Shown here piece by piece: positions 18,604-27,477 of a DNA stretch of 62,856 bases; within the stretch, counting starts at the first letter, position 1; each line of letters begins with the position of its first letter. The notes under the pieces were generated by a model. The model did no database searches. It was not told the origin of the DNA and saw only the letters and a list, made by a program, of their open reading frames with translations. The stretch is from Dehalococcoidia bacterium. Its GTDB lineage: Bacteria > Chloroflexota > Dehalococcoidia > Lucifugimonadales > Lucifugimonadaceae. The translations under genes and the position numbers were made by a program. The stretch spans positions 1 to 62,856 of the forward strand of contig JAJEAU010000011.1 in NCBI GenBank assembly GCA_022824185.1. The letters run 5' to 3'.

Positions 18604-19143
18604 TCAGGCAGGCGGAGGTGGCAACGAAAGACTCGGCGGCTCAGGGTTAAACCCGAATTCGTTGACTGTTAGGACGTAGCCGACGACGAGCATGGCGATA
18701 GTCAGTACCAATGCGATCCAGATCAAGTTGGTGCTGTTGCGCCAGCGCTCGATGATCGGGGACAAAACGCTGGCGGAAATCGTTACGATACCGGCGAGGG
18801 GGATCACGTAGCGGATGGTGTTGGAGATTTCGCCGATGTATTCGATGACCCAAGCGGCCGCGACGACGATGAGCAGAAGGATCGTGATGGTGATGTTGAA
18901 GCGGCGAGAGCGCTGCTGAACGTCGCCAGAGAGGCGGGCCCAGATCATGCCGTAGATGAGGGCACCAAAAACAGTGACTATGGCAACGCTGCCAGTGTTG
19001 CCGATGAGGTCGTCGGGAGAACGCAATGGTGCGTTGACTCCCATCGCTACGGCCCCGCCAATGGCGGTGGCGAGGTAGGCGGGCATACGCGCCAAGACAT
19101 GTCGACGGAGCCCTGCGTCTTCTTGTCTGATTTCCTCGTCCAT
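18604..19143 (-). CDS. Multi-pass membrane protein, unknown
   Basis: 179 aa with four or five hydrophobic helices (about 21-38, 51-68, 86-105, 113-133, 144-165) and a Pro-rich tail. The ATG at 19143 gives a start with acidic residues before the first helix; further upstream is REP-like DNA, so a longer protein is unlikely. No family recognised. Confidence 0.65.
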   Translation of the reverse strand: MDEEIRQEDAGLRRHVLARMPAYLATAIGGAVAMGVNAPLRSPDDLIGNTGSVAIVTVFGALIYGMIWARLSGDVQQRSRRFNITITILLLIVVAAAWVIEYIGEISNTIRYVIPLAGIVTISASVLSPIIERWRNSTNLIWIALVLTIAMLVVGYVLTVNEFGFNPEPPSLSLPPPPA

Positions 19144-19151
19144 AAGGTTTG

Positions 19152-19175
19152 GGTTCCGGCCTGGGTCGGGATGAC
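19152..19175. repeat. REP-like dispersed repeat, reverse orientation
   Basis: Partial copy of the repeat seen at 1462-1488, inverted (GGTTCCGGCCTGGGTCGGGA then TGAC). It lies between the membrane protein gene and the ManD-like gene. Confidence 0.5.
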
Positions 19176-19196
19176 GCACGTACCTGGAATAACGGA

Positions 19197-20501
19197 CTAG
19201 GGTTTGACCATGCTTCCGTCGGCTCGGCGTACGGTGTCCCAAGCCCCGCCAAATGCGCGTTCCTTAAAGGGGAACTTGGCGGCCATATCTTCATCGATGT
19301 CGATGCCGAGGCCAGGTTTGCCGTTGGGCCACATCATTCCGTCACGGACTTCGGGGAAGCCGGGGAACATCTCTCGGGTGTTGGCTCCGGGGATCGCGTA
19401 TTCCTGGATCCCGAAGTTGTGGCAGTTGATATCGAGCATCAGGTTTGCCGCATGACCCACCGGTGAGGTGTCACCAGGGCCGTGCCACGCGGTCCGCACG
19501 CTGAAGAGTTCACCCATCGCCGCAAACTTCTTGCCGGGGGTGATACCGCCGACCTGAGACATGTGCATGCGGAGGAAATCGACGAGACGGTCCTTGATCA
19601 TCGGAATGATCTCGTGAGGGCTGTTCCAGAGCTCGCCCATCGCGATTGGGGTCGAACATTGCTGGCGAACCATGCGGAAGTATTCGTTGTCTTCGGGACT
19701 GAAGAGATCTTCGAGGAAGAAGAGCTGGTATTGCTCAACCTCTTTAGCAAACCAAACGCCGAGGATCGGCGGAATGCGCTCGTGGACGTCGTGGAGGATC
19801 TCGATGCCGTAGCCGAATCGGTTGCGGATGTGCTCGAAAAGTTCAAGGGCGCCGCGGATGTAGGGTTTGGGTTCAAAGACTCCGCCGGGATGGGCGTAGA
19901 GCTTGTTGAGATCGTACTCGCGGGTCCATGTGGTGGCGGCGATGGGACCTTGAGATACATCGCGGGCGTTGATCGAGCCATCGCCAGAAGCGCCGTGAGA
20001 GCCGTACGAGGAGTAACCGGTGGTGGCGGCTTGGACGCGAATGTGGTGGAAGCCTTGCTCCATATACGCGGCCATGCGGTCGGCGGTTTCTTCTTTGGTC
20101 GCACCACTAGCGTGAACATAAACCGGAGCGGCTTCCCGCGCCCGTCCGCCGAGGAGGTCGTAGACGGGCATTCCGGCCATCTTGCCTTTAATGTCCCATA
20201 GGGCTTGGTCGACGCCGGAGAGAGCGTTGTTGAGGACCGGGCCGTTGCGCCAATACGAGGAGACGTACGAGGACTGCCAGATGTCTTCGATGTCGGCGAC
20301 GTTCCTACCGATGAGGAAAGGTCGGAGATAGTCGTCGACGGCCGCTTTGACAGTTGACGGTCGTTGAGTGAAAGTAGCGCAACCGACGCCGTAGAGCCCG
20401 GGTTCGGAAGTCTCGATTTTGACGATGACGAGCCGGATGTTGTCCGGTTCGGTCATGATGGTCTTGATATCTCTGATGGTTACGTTGTCGGCAGCAGTCA
20501 T
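19197..20501 (-). CDS. Enolase-superfamily dehydratase, ManD/RspA subgroup
   Basis: 434 aa. Enolase superfamily with an N-terminal capping domain and C-terminal barrel; members abstract a proton alpha to a sugar-acid carboxylate. HDVHERI supplies the first metal ligand and a general acid. FFLEDLFSPED carries the second ligand, IAMGELWNSPHE the third, and AWHGPGDTSPVG is the conserved ManD loop. Some ManD enzymes dehydrate D-mannonate or D-gluconate slowly; others have unknown substrates. GGAGATCAA precedes the ATG. Together with uxuA this gives the window two unrelated candidate mannonate dehydratases. Confidence 0.9.
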   Translation of the reverse strand: MTAADNVTIRDIKTIMTEPDNIRLVIVKIETSEPGLYGVGCATFTQRPSTVKAAVDDYLRPFLIGRNVADIEDIWQSSYVSSYWRNGPVLNNALSGVDQALWDIKGKMAGMPVYDLLGGRAREAAPVYVHASGATKEETADRMAAYMEQGFHHIRVQAATTGYSSYGSHGASGDGSINARDVSQGPIAATTWTREYDLNKLYAHPGGVFEPKPYIRGALELFEHIRNRFGYGIEILHDVHERIPPILGVWFAKEVEQYQLFFLEDLFSPEDNEYFRMVRQQCSTPIAMGELWNSPHEIIPMIKDRLVDFLRMHMSQVGGITPGKKFAAMGELFSVRTAWHGPGDTSPVGHAANLMLDINCHNFGIQEYAIPGANTREMFPGFPEVRDGMMWPNGKPGLGIDIDEDMAAKFPFKERAFGGAWDTVRRADGSMVKP

Positions 20502-20636
20502 TTGATCTCCTTCGCGAAGGTTAATGATATTTGGGAAGCGCCAAATACGAATACACGAGGGCGTTTGGAATTACCGCGTCTAGTGGACCAGGGAGTTCGT
20601 CGGAACCACCGACGCACACACCTGACGCGGTTGCGG

Positions 20637-21911
20637 CTACAAACTATCGCGCACAGCCTGTAAAGTGGCGTCGATATCTTCAGATGTATGGGCGAGTGAG
20701 ATGAACCAGGCTTCGTAAGGTGACGGTGGGAGATAGACGCCATGTTCGAGCATCTTGTGGAAGAAGGAAGTGAACTGTTGGTGATCGTTGTTGGCGGCGG
20801 TGGTCATGTCTTTAACGCTGTCTACGCCGAAGAATAGGGTGAGCATTCCGGTGGCGTGGTTTACGGTCGCCGGAGTTTCGGTCTCATTGAAGATCTCGCG
20901 TAGACCGTCTGCCAACTGAGCGGTTGTTAAGGCCAGGCGAGCGTAGGTGTCGGGCTTTGCAAGATGACGGATCGTCGCGGCTCCAGCGGCCATCGCCACA
21001 GGATTGCCGGACAGTGTGCCGGCCTGGTACATCGGGCCAAGAGGAGCGACGTGAGACATCAACTCGACCGATGCGCCATACGCTCCTACCGGGAATCCGC
21101 CGCCGATGATCTTGCCAAGGCAGGTGATGTCCGGGTAGACACCGTAGACTTCCTGAGCACCGCCGAACGCTGCTCGAAAGCCAGAAATCACTTCGTCGAA
21201 GATCAGGAGGCAGCCTTCATCTGCGGTAATGCGTCGAAGACCAGTCAGAAACTCCGGATCGGCGGGAACAACCCCCATGTTCCCAGCGATAGGTTCGATG
21301 ATGACGCATGCAATCCGCTCCGAGTGGGCATCGAAGATTTGCTCGATAGCTTCGAGGTCGTTGTAGGGCGCTACGATCGTGTCTTCAGCGAGTTTCGGGT
21401 TGACTCCAGCGGAGTCTGCGATACCGGAAGTGGCGAGACCAGATCCTGCCCGAACCAGCAGGGCGTCGTCGTGGCCGTGGTACCCGCCATCGAATTTGAG
21501 GATGAGATTTCGCCCAGTCGCGGCCCGTGCCAAGCGCATAGCGGACATGGTGGCCTCGGTGCCGGAGTTCACAAAACGAACCATCTCGATAGATGGGACA
21601 GCATCAACAACGAGTCTCGCGGTTTCGACCTCGTAGGCGGTCGGCGCACCGAACGACGCACCTTTCGCCGTAGCATCTTGGGCGGCTTGGACCACGTCAG
21701 GGTGGGAATGGCCGAGGATCAACGGGCCCCATGAGCAGACGTAGTCGATATACGAGTTGCCATCAACGTCGTTGATCCGGGAACCTTGCCCCGACTCGAA
21801 GAAAAGAGGGGTGCCTCCAACCGATCGCCACGCTCTCGCAGGGCTGTTGACGCCTCCGGGGATTAATTCCGTCGCGGAGTCGAAGAGTTTTTGGGATGTC
21901 GGGTTTTCCAC
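20637..21911 (-). CDS. hemL: Glutamate-1-semialdehyde 2,1-aminomutase
   Basis: PLP enzyme converting glutamate-1-semialdehyde to 5-aminolevulinate, the last step of the C5 route to haem. 424 aa, normal length. The start reads GGVNSPARAW, a family hallmark. LLIFDEVISGFR is at 235-246, and the PLP lysine is Lys267 in CLGKIIGGG. It lies 49 nt downstream of hemA on the same strand; hemB, hemC and hemD are not in the window. Confidence 0.97.
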   Translation of the reverse strand: MENPTSQKLFDSATELIPGGVNSPARAWRSVGGTPLFFESGQGSRINDVDGNSYIDYVCSWGPLILGHSHPDVVQAAQDATAKGASFGAPTAYEVETARLVVDAVPSIEMVRFVNSGTEATMSAMRLARAATGRNLILKFDGGYHGHDDALLVRAGSGLATSGIADSAGVNPKLAEDTIVAPYNDLEAIEQIFDAHSERIACVIIEPIAGNMGVVPADPEFLTGLRRITADEGCLLIFDEVISGFRAAFGGAQEVYGVYPDITCLGKIIGGGFPVGAYGASVELMSHVAPLGPMYQAGTLSGNPVAMAAGAATIRHLAKPDTYARLALTTAQLADGLREIFNETETPATVNHATGMLTLFFGVDSVKDMTTAANNDHQQFTSFFHKMLEHGVYLPPSPYEAWFISLAHTSEDIDATLQAVRDSL

Positions 21912-21960
21912 TTTGGTCTGGCCGATCCTCGAGATTGTGAGCGTCGCTAGAGTGGAAAGT

Positions 21961-23187
21961 TTAGCGTTTACGCTGTCTGAGGATTTGGATTGGGTCGGCG
22001 AGGATGCGTTTGACCATGGATCGCGTCATTGCGTCGAGGGCCTCGCGGGTTTGTGGATCGATGTCGTCGAGTCGGTCGAGGGTCCTTTCGAGTTCTGCAG
22101 CCCTGATGCGCTCTGCAGATTCCCCGATACCTCTCAGAAGAGGTTGGATTTCGATGTCGTCGATGAACTGTTCTGCAGCATCGGCCACGATAGCTTCCGC
22201 TTTGGCACTAGCCTCGGCGATTTGGGCTCGGTGTTCCGCTTCAAGCTGTTGGAGATCTTCGATGGTGTACAGGTCGACGTTCGGGATGTCGGCTACGGAA
22301 GGTTGGACGTCTCGTGGCAGGCCTAGATCGAGGACGTGGAGCTTGTCAACCCGCGATTCGGCCGCATCCTCGACATCTGATTTCGAAATGACGTGGGTCG
22401 TTGCGCCCGTGCATGTGATGACGATATCGACTTTGGAGATCTCAGTTGGCACGTCGTTTAGGACGACGGTTGCGGCGTCCATGTCGGTTGCCAGGCCATG
22501 GGCGCGCTCGGTGGAGCGGGAAGCGATGCGCATATCTTTGACACCAGCGCGAACCAATGACATGGCAGTCAAGCGCCCGGTCTCACCTGCGCCGACAAGG
22601 AGAGCAGATTTGCCATGGAGGTCTCCGACTTCACGTTCAAGAAGCTTGACACCGAAAGAGGGGATCGACACCTGCGACCATCCAAGGCCAGATTCCTTGC
22701 GTGCGAAGCGCCCGGTGCGGAAGGCGACGTGAAACATCCGCGAAAGACGGGTGTCAATGGCCCTGTCGATGGAACCGAGGGCTTGGAATGCTCGGGAGAC
22801 TTGCCCAGCCACCTGGTGATCTCCTTGCACGAGAGATTCGAGACCAGTTACAACACGGAAGAGGTGGTGGACAGCTTGGTACCCGGTTTTGGCGTAAACA
22901 AATGGGGCTAATTCATTGTTGGTGGCGTTGAGGTTTGTGCCGTTGCGTCGGGAACCGAGCACTGACAGATACGCGACCATCTCTTCGATCGCCGCACCCG
23001 GGTTGCGGGATACCGCGTAGAGTTCAGTGCGATTGCAGGTCGAAAGGATCGTTGCGGAGTCGGATGGTTCGAGCCGGTCGGTGAGTTCGCGGACACGATC
23101 TGGAAGCTCCTCTTCCGAGATTGCCACGCGCTCGAGGATCGAGAGCGGCGCGTTCTGATGACTTACGCCTGTGAGGATGAAGGTCAC
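21961..23187 (-). CDS. hemA: Glutamyl-tRNA reductase
   Basis: First committed step of tetrapyrrole synthesis: NADPH reduction of glutamyl-tRNA to glutamate-1-semialdehyde. 408 aa. The catalytic Cys51 is in STCNRTELY. The Rossmann segment LLVGAGETGRLTAMSL and the C-terminal dimerisation helices, including LDRLDDIDPQTREALDAMTR, are present. Divergent from the rhodanese gene, with about 145 nt between starts. Confidence 0.97.
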   Translation of the reverse strand: MTFILTGVSHQNAPLSILERVAISEEELPDRVRELTDRLEPSDSATILSTCNRTELYAVSRNPGAAIEEMVAYLSVLGSRRNGTNLNATNNELAPFVYAKTGYQAVHHLFRVVTGLESLVQGDHQVAGQVSRAFQALGSIDRAIDTRLSRMFHVAFRTGRFARKESGLGWSQVSIPSFGVKLLEREVGDLHGKSALLVGAGETGRLTAMSLVRAGVKDMRIASRSTERAHGLATDMDAATVVLNDVPTEISKVDIVITCTGATTHVISKSDVEDAAESRVDKLHVLDLGLPRDVQPSVADIPNVDLYTIEDLQQLEAEHRAQIAEASAKAEAIVADAAEQFIDDIEIQPLLRGIGESAERIRAAELERTLDRLDDIDPQTREALDAMTRSMVKRILADPIQILRQRKR

Positions 23188-23331
23188 GAGGTATCGATAG
23201 GTGTTGCTGGGGAACTAGGTTTCTATTATCCACATCGCGTTGACAATCAAAGCACGAGACATGACAGGGGATCGATCAATCGTCGCGGTACAATCGAGCT
23301 TGGGTTACACATCAACAAAGATTCGGCGATT

Positions 23332-24192
23332 ATGGCAACAGAAATTCTCCCCCCGAATGAGCGCGGATATGTCGATGCGAGCATATTGGTAACTACCGAT
23401 TGGTTGGCCGATCATATCGACGATCCGAACGTGGTGGTCGTCGATACGGATGATCCCGGCGAGTATGCCGAAGGACACATCCCCGGCGCTTCGAATCCGC
23501 CTGACAACTACTACAAAACGTCGCTGGATGACCGGACGCATATCCAAGGCCCAGAACAGTTTGCACAGACGATGGAATCGTTAGGGATTAGCGACGATTC
23601 GTTGGTGGTAGCTTACGACCGCACAGGCGGCTTATATGCATTGCGCCTGATGTGGGCCCTGCACTATTACCGTCACACGAATGTGAAGATGCTGGATGGC
23701 GGGTATCAAAGGTGGGTTGCGGACGGTCGCGAAGTTTCGAGCGATGCCTACGTGCCTGACGGATCCGCATCGTTTTCTGTGCAGGATCCGAATCAGTCGA
23801 TCTACGCCGGGATGGACGATGTTCTGGAGGCTATCAACGCCGAAGACACAACACTGTTGGACGTCAGGGCTGACGGAGAATGGGAAGGCTCTAACAAGCG
23901 CGGAGGGAAGCGTGGCGGCCGTATTCCAGGCGCGATTCACCTGGAGTGGGTCAATTTCCACACCGGCGGGGCGATTCCGACGTTGAAAACCGCGGATGAA
24001 ATCAGGGATCTGCTGGTTGAGAACGGAGTTTCGACCGACGGCGGTGTGATCACCTACTGCCAAGGCGGGATCAGGGCTGCACAAGCGTATTGGGTGTTGA
24101 AATTGGTCGGTGTCGACAGCGTTAGAAACTACGACGCCTCGTGGCGAGAGTGGGGTAATAACGACGACGTCCCGATCGAACACGAGACTTGA
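23332..24192 (+). CDS. Thiosulfate sulfurtransferase (tandem rhodanese)
   Basis: 286 aa with two rhodanese domains. The N-terminal one has AYDRTG at 94-99, where the active Cys is replaced by Asp96 (normal for tandem rhodaneses). The C-terminal one has Cys243 in TYCQGGIRA. The loop CQGGIR differs from the CGSGVT or CGTGVT typical of bacterial enzymes, so donor or acceptor may differ. The ATG at 23332 is chosen because upstream codons lack rhodanese similarity and overlap the hemA promoter region. Confidence 0.93.
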   Translation: MATEILPPNERGYVDASILVTTDWLADHIDDPNVVVVDTDDPGEYAEGHIPGASNPPDNYYKTSLDDRTHIQGPEQFAQTMESLGISDDSLVVAYDRTGGLYALRLMWALHYYRHTNVKMLDGGYQRWVADGREVSSDAYVPDGSASFSVQDPNQSIYAGMDDVLEAINAEDTTLLDVRADGEWEGSNKRGGKRGGRIPGAIHLEWVNFHTGGAIPTLKTADEIRDLLVENGVSTDGGVITYCQGGIRAAQAYWVLKLVGVDSVRNYDASWREWGNNDDVPIEHET

Positions 24193-24319
24193 GTTCGGCA
24201 TAGCACCGCGCGCTAAGCAGGTTCGTATGTCTAAACGTCAACAACTATGACTCGACGTTTTCCGGTCGGGTCCAAATGCTCATGCGCAAGATGCGGAGCA
24301 GGAAAGAGTGGATTGAAAG

Positions 24320-25561
24320 ATGAGTTCGATGTGGAAGCGGATTTGGGGGGCATCGTCCCGACCGTTCGCGATCGGTGCAGTGGTCGCATCGATGGCAGCA
24401 TTACTGGCATTCGCTGCCTGCGGGAGTGAAGAGCCCACGGTTGCGCCGACGCCTGTTCCGACCGAGGTGCCAACGCCGACGGTAGTGCCAACACCGGAAC
24501 CGACGACACCGCCCGTCGTGAGTTTCGAAGATCAACCGCGTTTCGACAAAGATGTGACGGATCCCGGCGAATGGATCAACAGCGATCCAGTGACAATCGC
24601 CCACCTAGTCGACAATGGCAAGGTTGTGCTGGTCGATTTCTGGACCTACACGTGCGTAAACTGCCTTCGAACGCTGCCATTCCTCCGAGATTGGCAAGAG
24701 AAATACGCGGACAACGGCCTCGTGATTCTCGGTGTGCATGCGCCGGAGTTCGACTTCGAAAAGGAGCTGGACAACGTGCAGATGGCGGTGGACGACGAAA
24801 ATATCGAGTGGCCAGTGGTGTTGGACAACGATATGCACACCTGGCGAGCGTTCAACAACCGATATTGGCCTGCAAAGTACCTGATCGGCGCTGGCGGAGA
24901 AATCCTGTACGAGCACTTCGGCGAAGGGGCGTACCGGGAGACGGAGCTTGAGATTCGTAAATCGCTCGAAGATGCCGGCTACGACATTAGTCACATTCCG
25001 GTGGGCGAGGTCGAGAACACGCCACGGGATTCGACGGCTCAAACCGTGACACGTGAGCTTTACGCGGGATATGACCGGAACTACAGCGTGTACGGACTGT
25101 ACGCCGCACAAGACGAGTACTACGTCAAGCCCGACGTTGAGGTTGAGTACGAAGACAGATACGCGGAACACAGCAACTATCCGGCTCAACAGTGGGTCGT
25201 GCACGGCCTGTGGCGAAACGAGAAGGAAGCGATCGTCCACGCGCGTGAAACCGATGATTTGAGCGAGTATCTCGCGTTCCGCTTCCAAGGACGCAGCGCC
25301 AACGTCGTGATCGACCCTCCCGAACCCGACGAGTTCGACGTTTTCGTCGAGATCGATGGACGCCCATTGATGGAGAGCGAAGCTGGCGAAGACATCGAGT
25401 TCGACGAGGAGGGACGGTCATTCTTCAAGGTCGACGAGGGCCGGATGTACAAGATCGTCGAGGTCCCAGATTACGCGAACTCGATCCTCAAATTGAGCAG
25501 CAATTCGTCTAACTTCGCGATCTTCGCGTTCACGTTCGGGATCTACGAGGGCGGATTCTGA
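24320..25561 (+). CDS. TlpA/DipZ-like thioredoxin-fold lipoprotein
   Basis: 413 aa. Lipobox FAAC (Cys34), Pro-rich linker to about 68, thioredoxin-like redoxin domain with the CVNC active site (Cys112, Cys115) in TYTCVNCLRT, then a C-terminal beta domain (about 260-413) like that of DipZ proteins. It probably reduces or repairs disulfides in extracytoplasmic proteins, as DipZ-type redoxins do. The stop codon overlaps the next start (TGATG), so the two are translationally coupled. Confidence 0.9.
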   Translation: MSSMWKRIWGASSRPFAIGAVVASMAALLAFAACGSEEPTVAPTPVPTEVPTPTVVPTPEPTTPPVVSFEDQPRFDKDVTDPGEWINSDPVTIAHLVDNGKVVLVDFWTYTCVNCLRTLPFLRDWQEKYADNGLVILGVHAPEFDFEKELDNVQMAVDDENIEWPVVLDNDMHTWRAFNNRYWPAKYLIGAGGEILYEHFGEGAYRETELEIRKSLEDAGYDISHIPVGEVENTPRDSTAQTVTRELYAGYDRNYSVYGLYAAQDEYYVKPDVEVEYEDRYAEHSNYPAQQWVVHGLWRNEKEAIVHARETDDLSEYLAFRFQGRSANVVIDPPEPDEFDVFVEIDGRPLMESEAGEDIEFDEEGRSFFKVDEGRMYKIVEVPDYANSILKLSSNSSNFAIFAFTFGIYEGGF

Positions 25562-27342
25562 TGTTGCGGTCCTTTTCCGGTAGATTGGTCGGCCACCGAT
25601 ACTGGTGGCTGACCGCAGTCGCGCTGTCGGTGGTGTTTGCCATGGCGTGTTCGACGGCCGAACCGACCGCGACGCCGGTGCCACCAACGCCGACGGTCGC
25701 TCCGACTGCTACGAGCGTGCCCACCGAGGTACCGGAGGTCGAAGCCCAACCAGAATCCGGTGGCGGATTGCAGGAACCAGAGCAGGAATGGGTGATCCGC
25801 AGGGATGACGATGAGGTCAATCTGATACTGGCCACCCCCGATCTCGCACCAGGGACACGTCGGTTCGCCATGGTGTTGACTGACAAGTCGGGCATCGTCG
25901 CTTTTCCGGTGGTTCAGGTGGAGTCCTTTAGGTATCCCGACGGGATCGATTCGCTCGACAACCGAGAAGGGCCGATCGAGACTGTGAGGGCACGTTACTA
26001 TCCGTTTCCTTACGGCACACGGGGAATTCATGTCACGGAGTTGGATTTCGATCAGGTTGGGACATGGGGCGTCGAGGCCAGCATTCCTAGACCAGATGGT
26101 AGTGTTGCGACGGTTGAAGTGATCATGGAAGTTGCGGAGCGAACCTTATCGGTCGATTTGGGGGAGATTCCGCCGTTGAGCGTGTCGCGGACGATCAACG
26201 ACGTGTCGCATATCTCTGAATTGACGACTGGTTCGAGTCGATACGACGCTCTCTATCAAACCTCGATTGCAGATGCGTTGCAGAATGGCAAGCCGACCGT
26301 AGTGGTGTTCGCCAGCCCGGCGTTTTGCACCAATGCAGTTTGTGGGCCTCAGGTCGAGGTGTTGAACAACTTGAGCGCCGCCTACCCGGGCCAAGCCGAC
26401 TACATCCATATCGACCTGTTCTCCAATCCACAGGAGATCCAAGGCGATCTTTCGCGTGCGGTCCCAAGTCCGTTGCTTGAGGAATGGGGGCTAGTTTCGC
26501 AGGAGTGGACCTTCGTGATGGATTCCGAAGGAAAGGTAACAGGCCGGTTCGAGAATTTTGTGCCTGAGGAGGAGCTGGAGGTGGCGTTGGTCGAGGTTTT
26601 CGATGGGAACGAGATTGCATCTGAGGACGGCGTCTCCGATGCGGAATCCGAACCCGAGACCATACTCAAACCGGAGGAAGAAGAGCTGGAGGGCGAGGTA
26701 GCTCAAGAGGCCGATCCTGCAGCTTCAGAAGCATCGGACGTGCCCAAATTCGTGATCACCGAAACGACACTATGGCAGGATGCATTCGACTTGTTGAACG
26801 AGTCCGAGCAGGCTTGCATTCGCGAAGAGGTGACGGAGGTGACCCTGTCGTCGGTTCTGCGACAACGGATCACGCAAGAGGGTCAACCGGAAGCGTGGCA
26901 ATATGCCTTTTTCGAATGTCTCGAGACGGAAACGTTGGATTCTTTCTTCTTAACCACCACGATGGGAATGGTCGGAAACCAACTTTCGGAACCCGGCCAA
27001 ATCTGCATTGAGGAACTCGTCGAGAGGTCCGACGTTCGCATGGTTCTCGCCGGCGAGCGGGAAGACACCGAAATCGAGGAGATCGCTGCGGCTGGCGAGT
27101 ACTTCGCCGGCATGATGGCATGCTCTCTGGCAGACCAGGTAGGCAACGCGGGGACTTGGGACGAGGACCAGCAATGTCTAGCAGATCTGCTCGACACGAC
27201 CGATTTCGCTCAAGTCTACGTAGGTGGTCGTCCTGGAGCGAGCGCTGCCGATAGCGCGGCTTTTGAGGCGTTCATGGGCGAATTGTTCGGTTGCATGAGC
27301 GGGATCATGGAATCTGGTTTGCAGAACGCTGTGGGCAACTAA
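25561..27342 (+). CDS. Lipoprotein with a thioredoxin-fold domain and a triple di-cysteine repeat
   Basis: 593 aa. Lipobox AMAC (Cys30) and Thr/Pro linker, an Ig-like beta domain (about 75-192), a thioredoxin-fold domain with CTNAVC (Cys256, Cys261; five apart rather than the usual CxxC) and an acidic stretch (340-385). The C-terminal region carries three repeats, each with a pair of cysteines: 419/453, 482/521 and 539/578. The repeat looks like C[IL] followed by an acidic helix, then F....C. I recognise the middle domain from similar environmental lipoproteins but not the repeat. The start overlaps the TlpA-like gene by one base, so it likely works with it as a redox pair. Confidence 0.8.
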   Translation: MLRSFSGRLVGHRYWWLTAVALSVVFAMACSTAEPTATPVPPTPTVAPTATSVPTEVPEVEAQPESGGGLQEPEQEWVIRRDDDEVNLILATPDLAPGTRRFAMVLTDKSGIVAFPVVQVESFRYPDGIDSLDNREGPIETVRARYYPFPYGTRGIHVTELDFDQVGTWGVEASIPRPDGSVATVEVIMEVAERTLSVDLGEIPPLSVSRTINDVSHISELTTGSSRYDALYQTSIADALQNGKPTVVVFASPAFCTNAVCGPQVEVLNNLSAAYPGQADYIHIDLFSNPQEIQGDLSRAVPSPLLEEWGLVSQEWTFVMDSEGKVTGRFENFVPEEELEVALVEVFDGNEIASEDGVSDAESEPETILKPEEEELEGEVAQEADPAASEASDVPKFVITETTLWQDAFDLLNESEQACIREEVTEVTLSSVLRQRITQEGQPEAWQYAFFECLETETLDSFFLTTTMGMVGNQLSEPGQICIEELVERSDVRMVLAGEREDTEIEEIAAAGEYFAGMMACSLADQVGNAGTWDEDQQCLADLLDTTDFAQVYVGGRPGASAADSAAFEAFMGELFGCMSGIMESGLQNAVGN

Positions 27343-27477
27343 ACGACTCGCAATCTGCCTCCACCCAACAGTTATCGAACCGAAATCGCAAATCTCGCCG
27401 TCCTGTAGCATTCTAGGTATTAGCAGTCTCTTCGCGTGCCGACCGTCGGCATGTTCCGAGCCATTTTTCGAGCGGCT

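Noticed and set aside
23241..23294. Promoter TTGACA ... TACAAT before the rhodanese gene
   Set aside because: The two boxes are 42 nt apart, far from the 16-18 nt a sigma-70 promoter needs.
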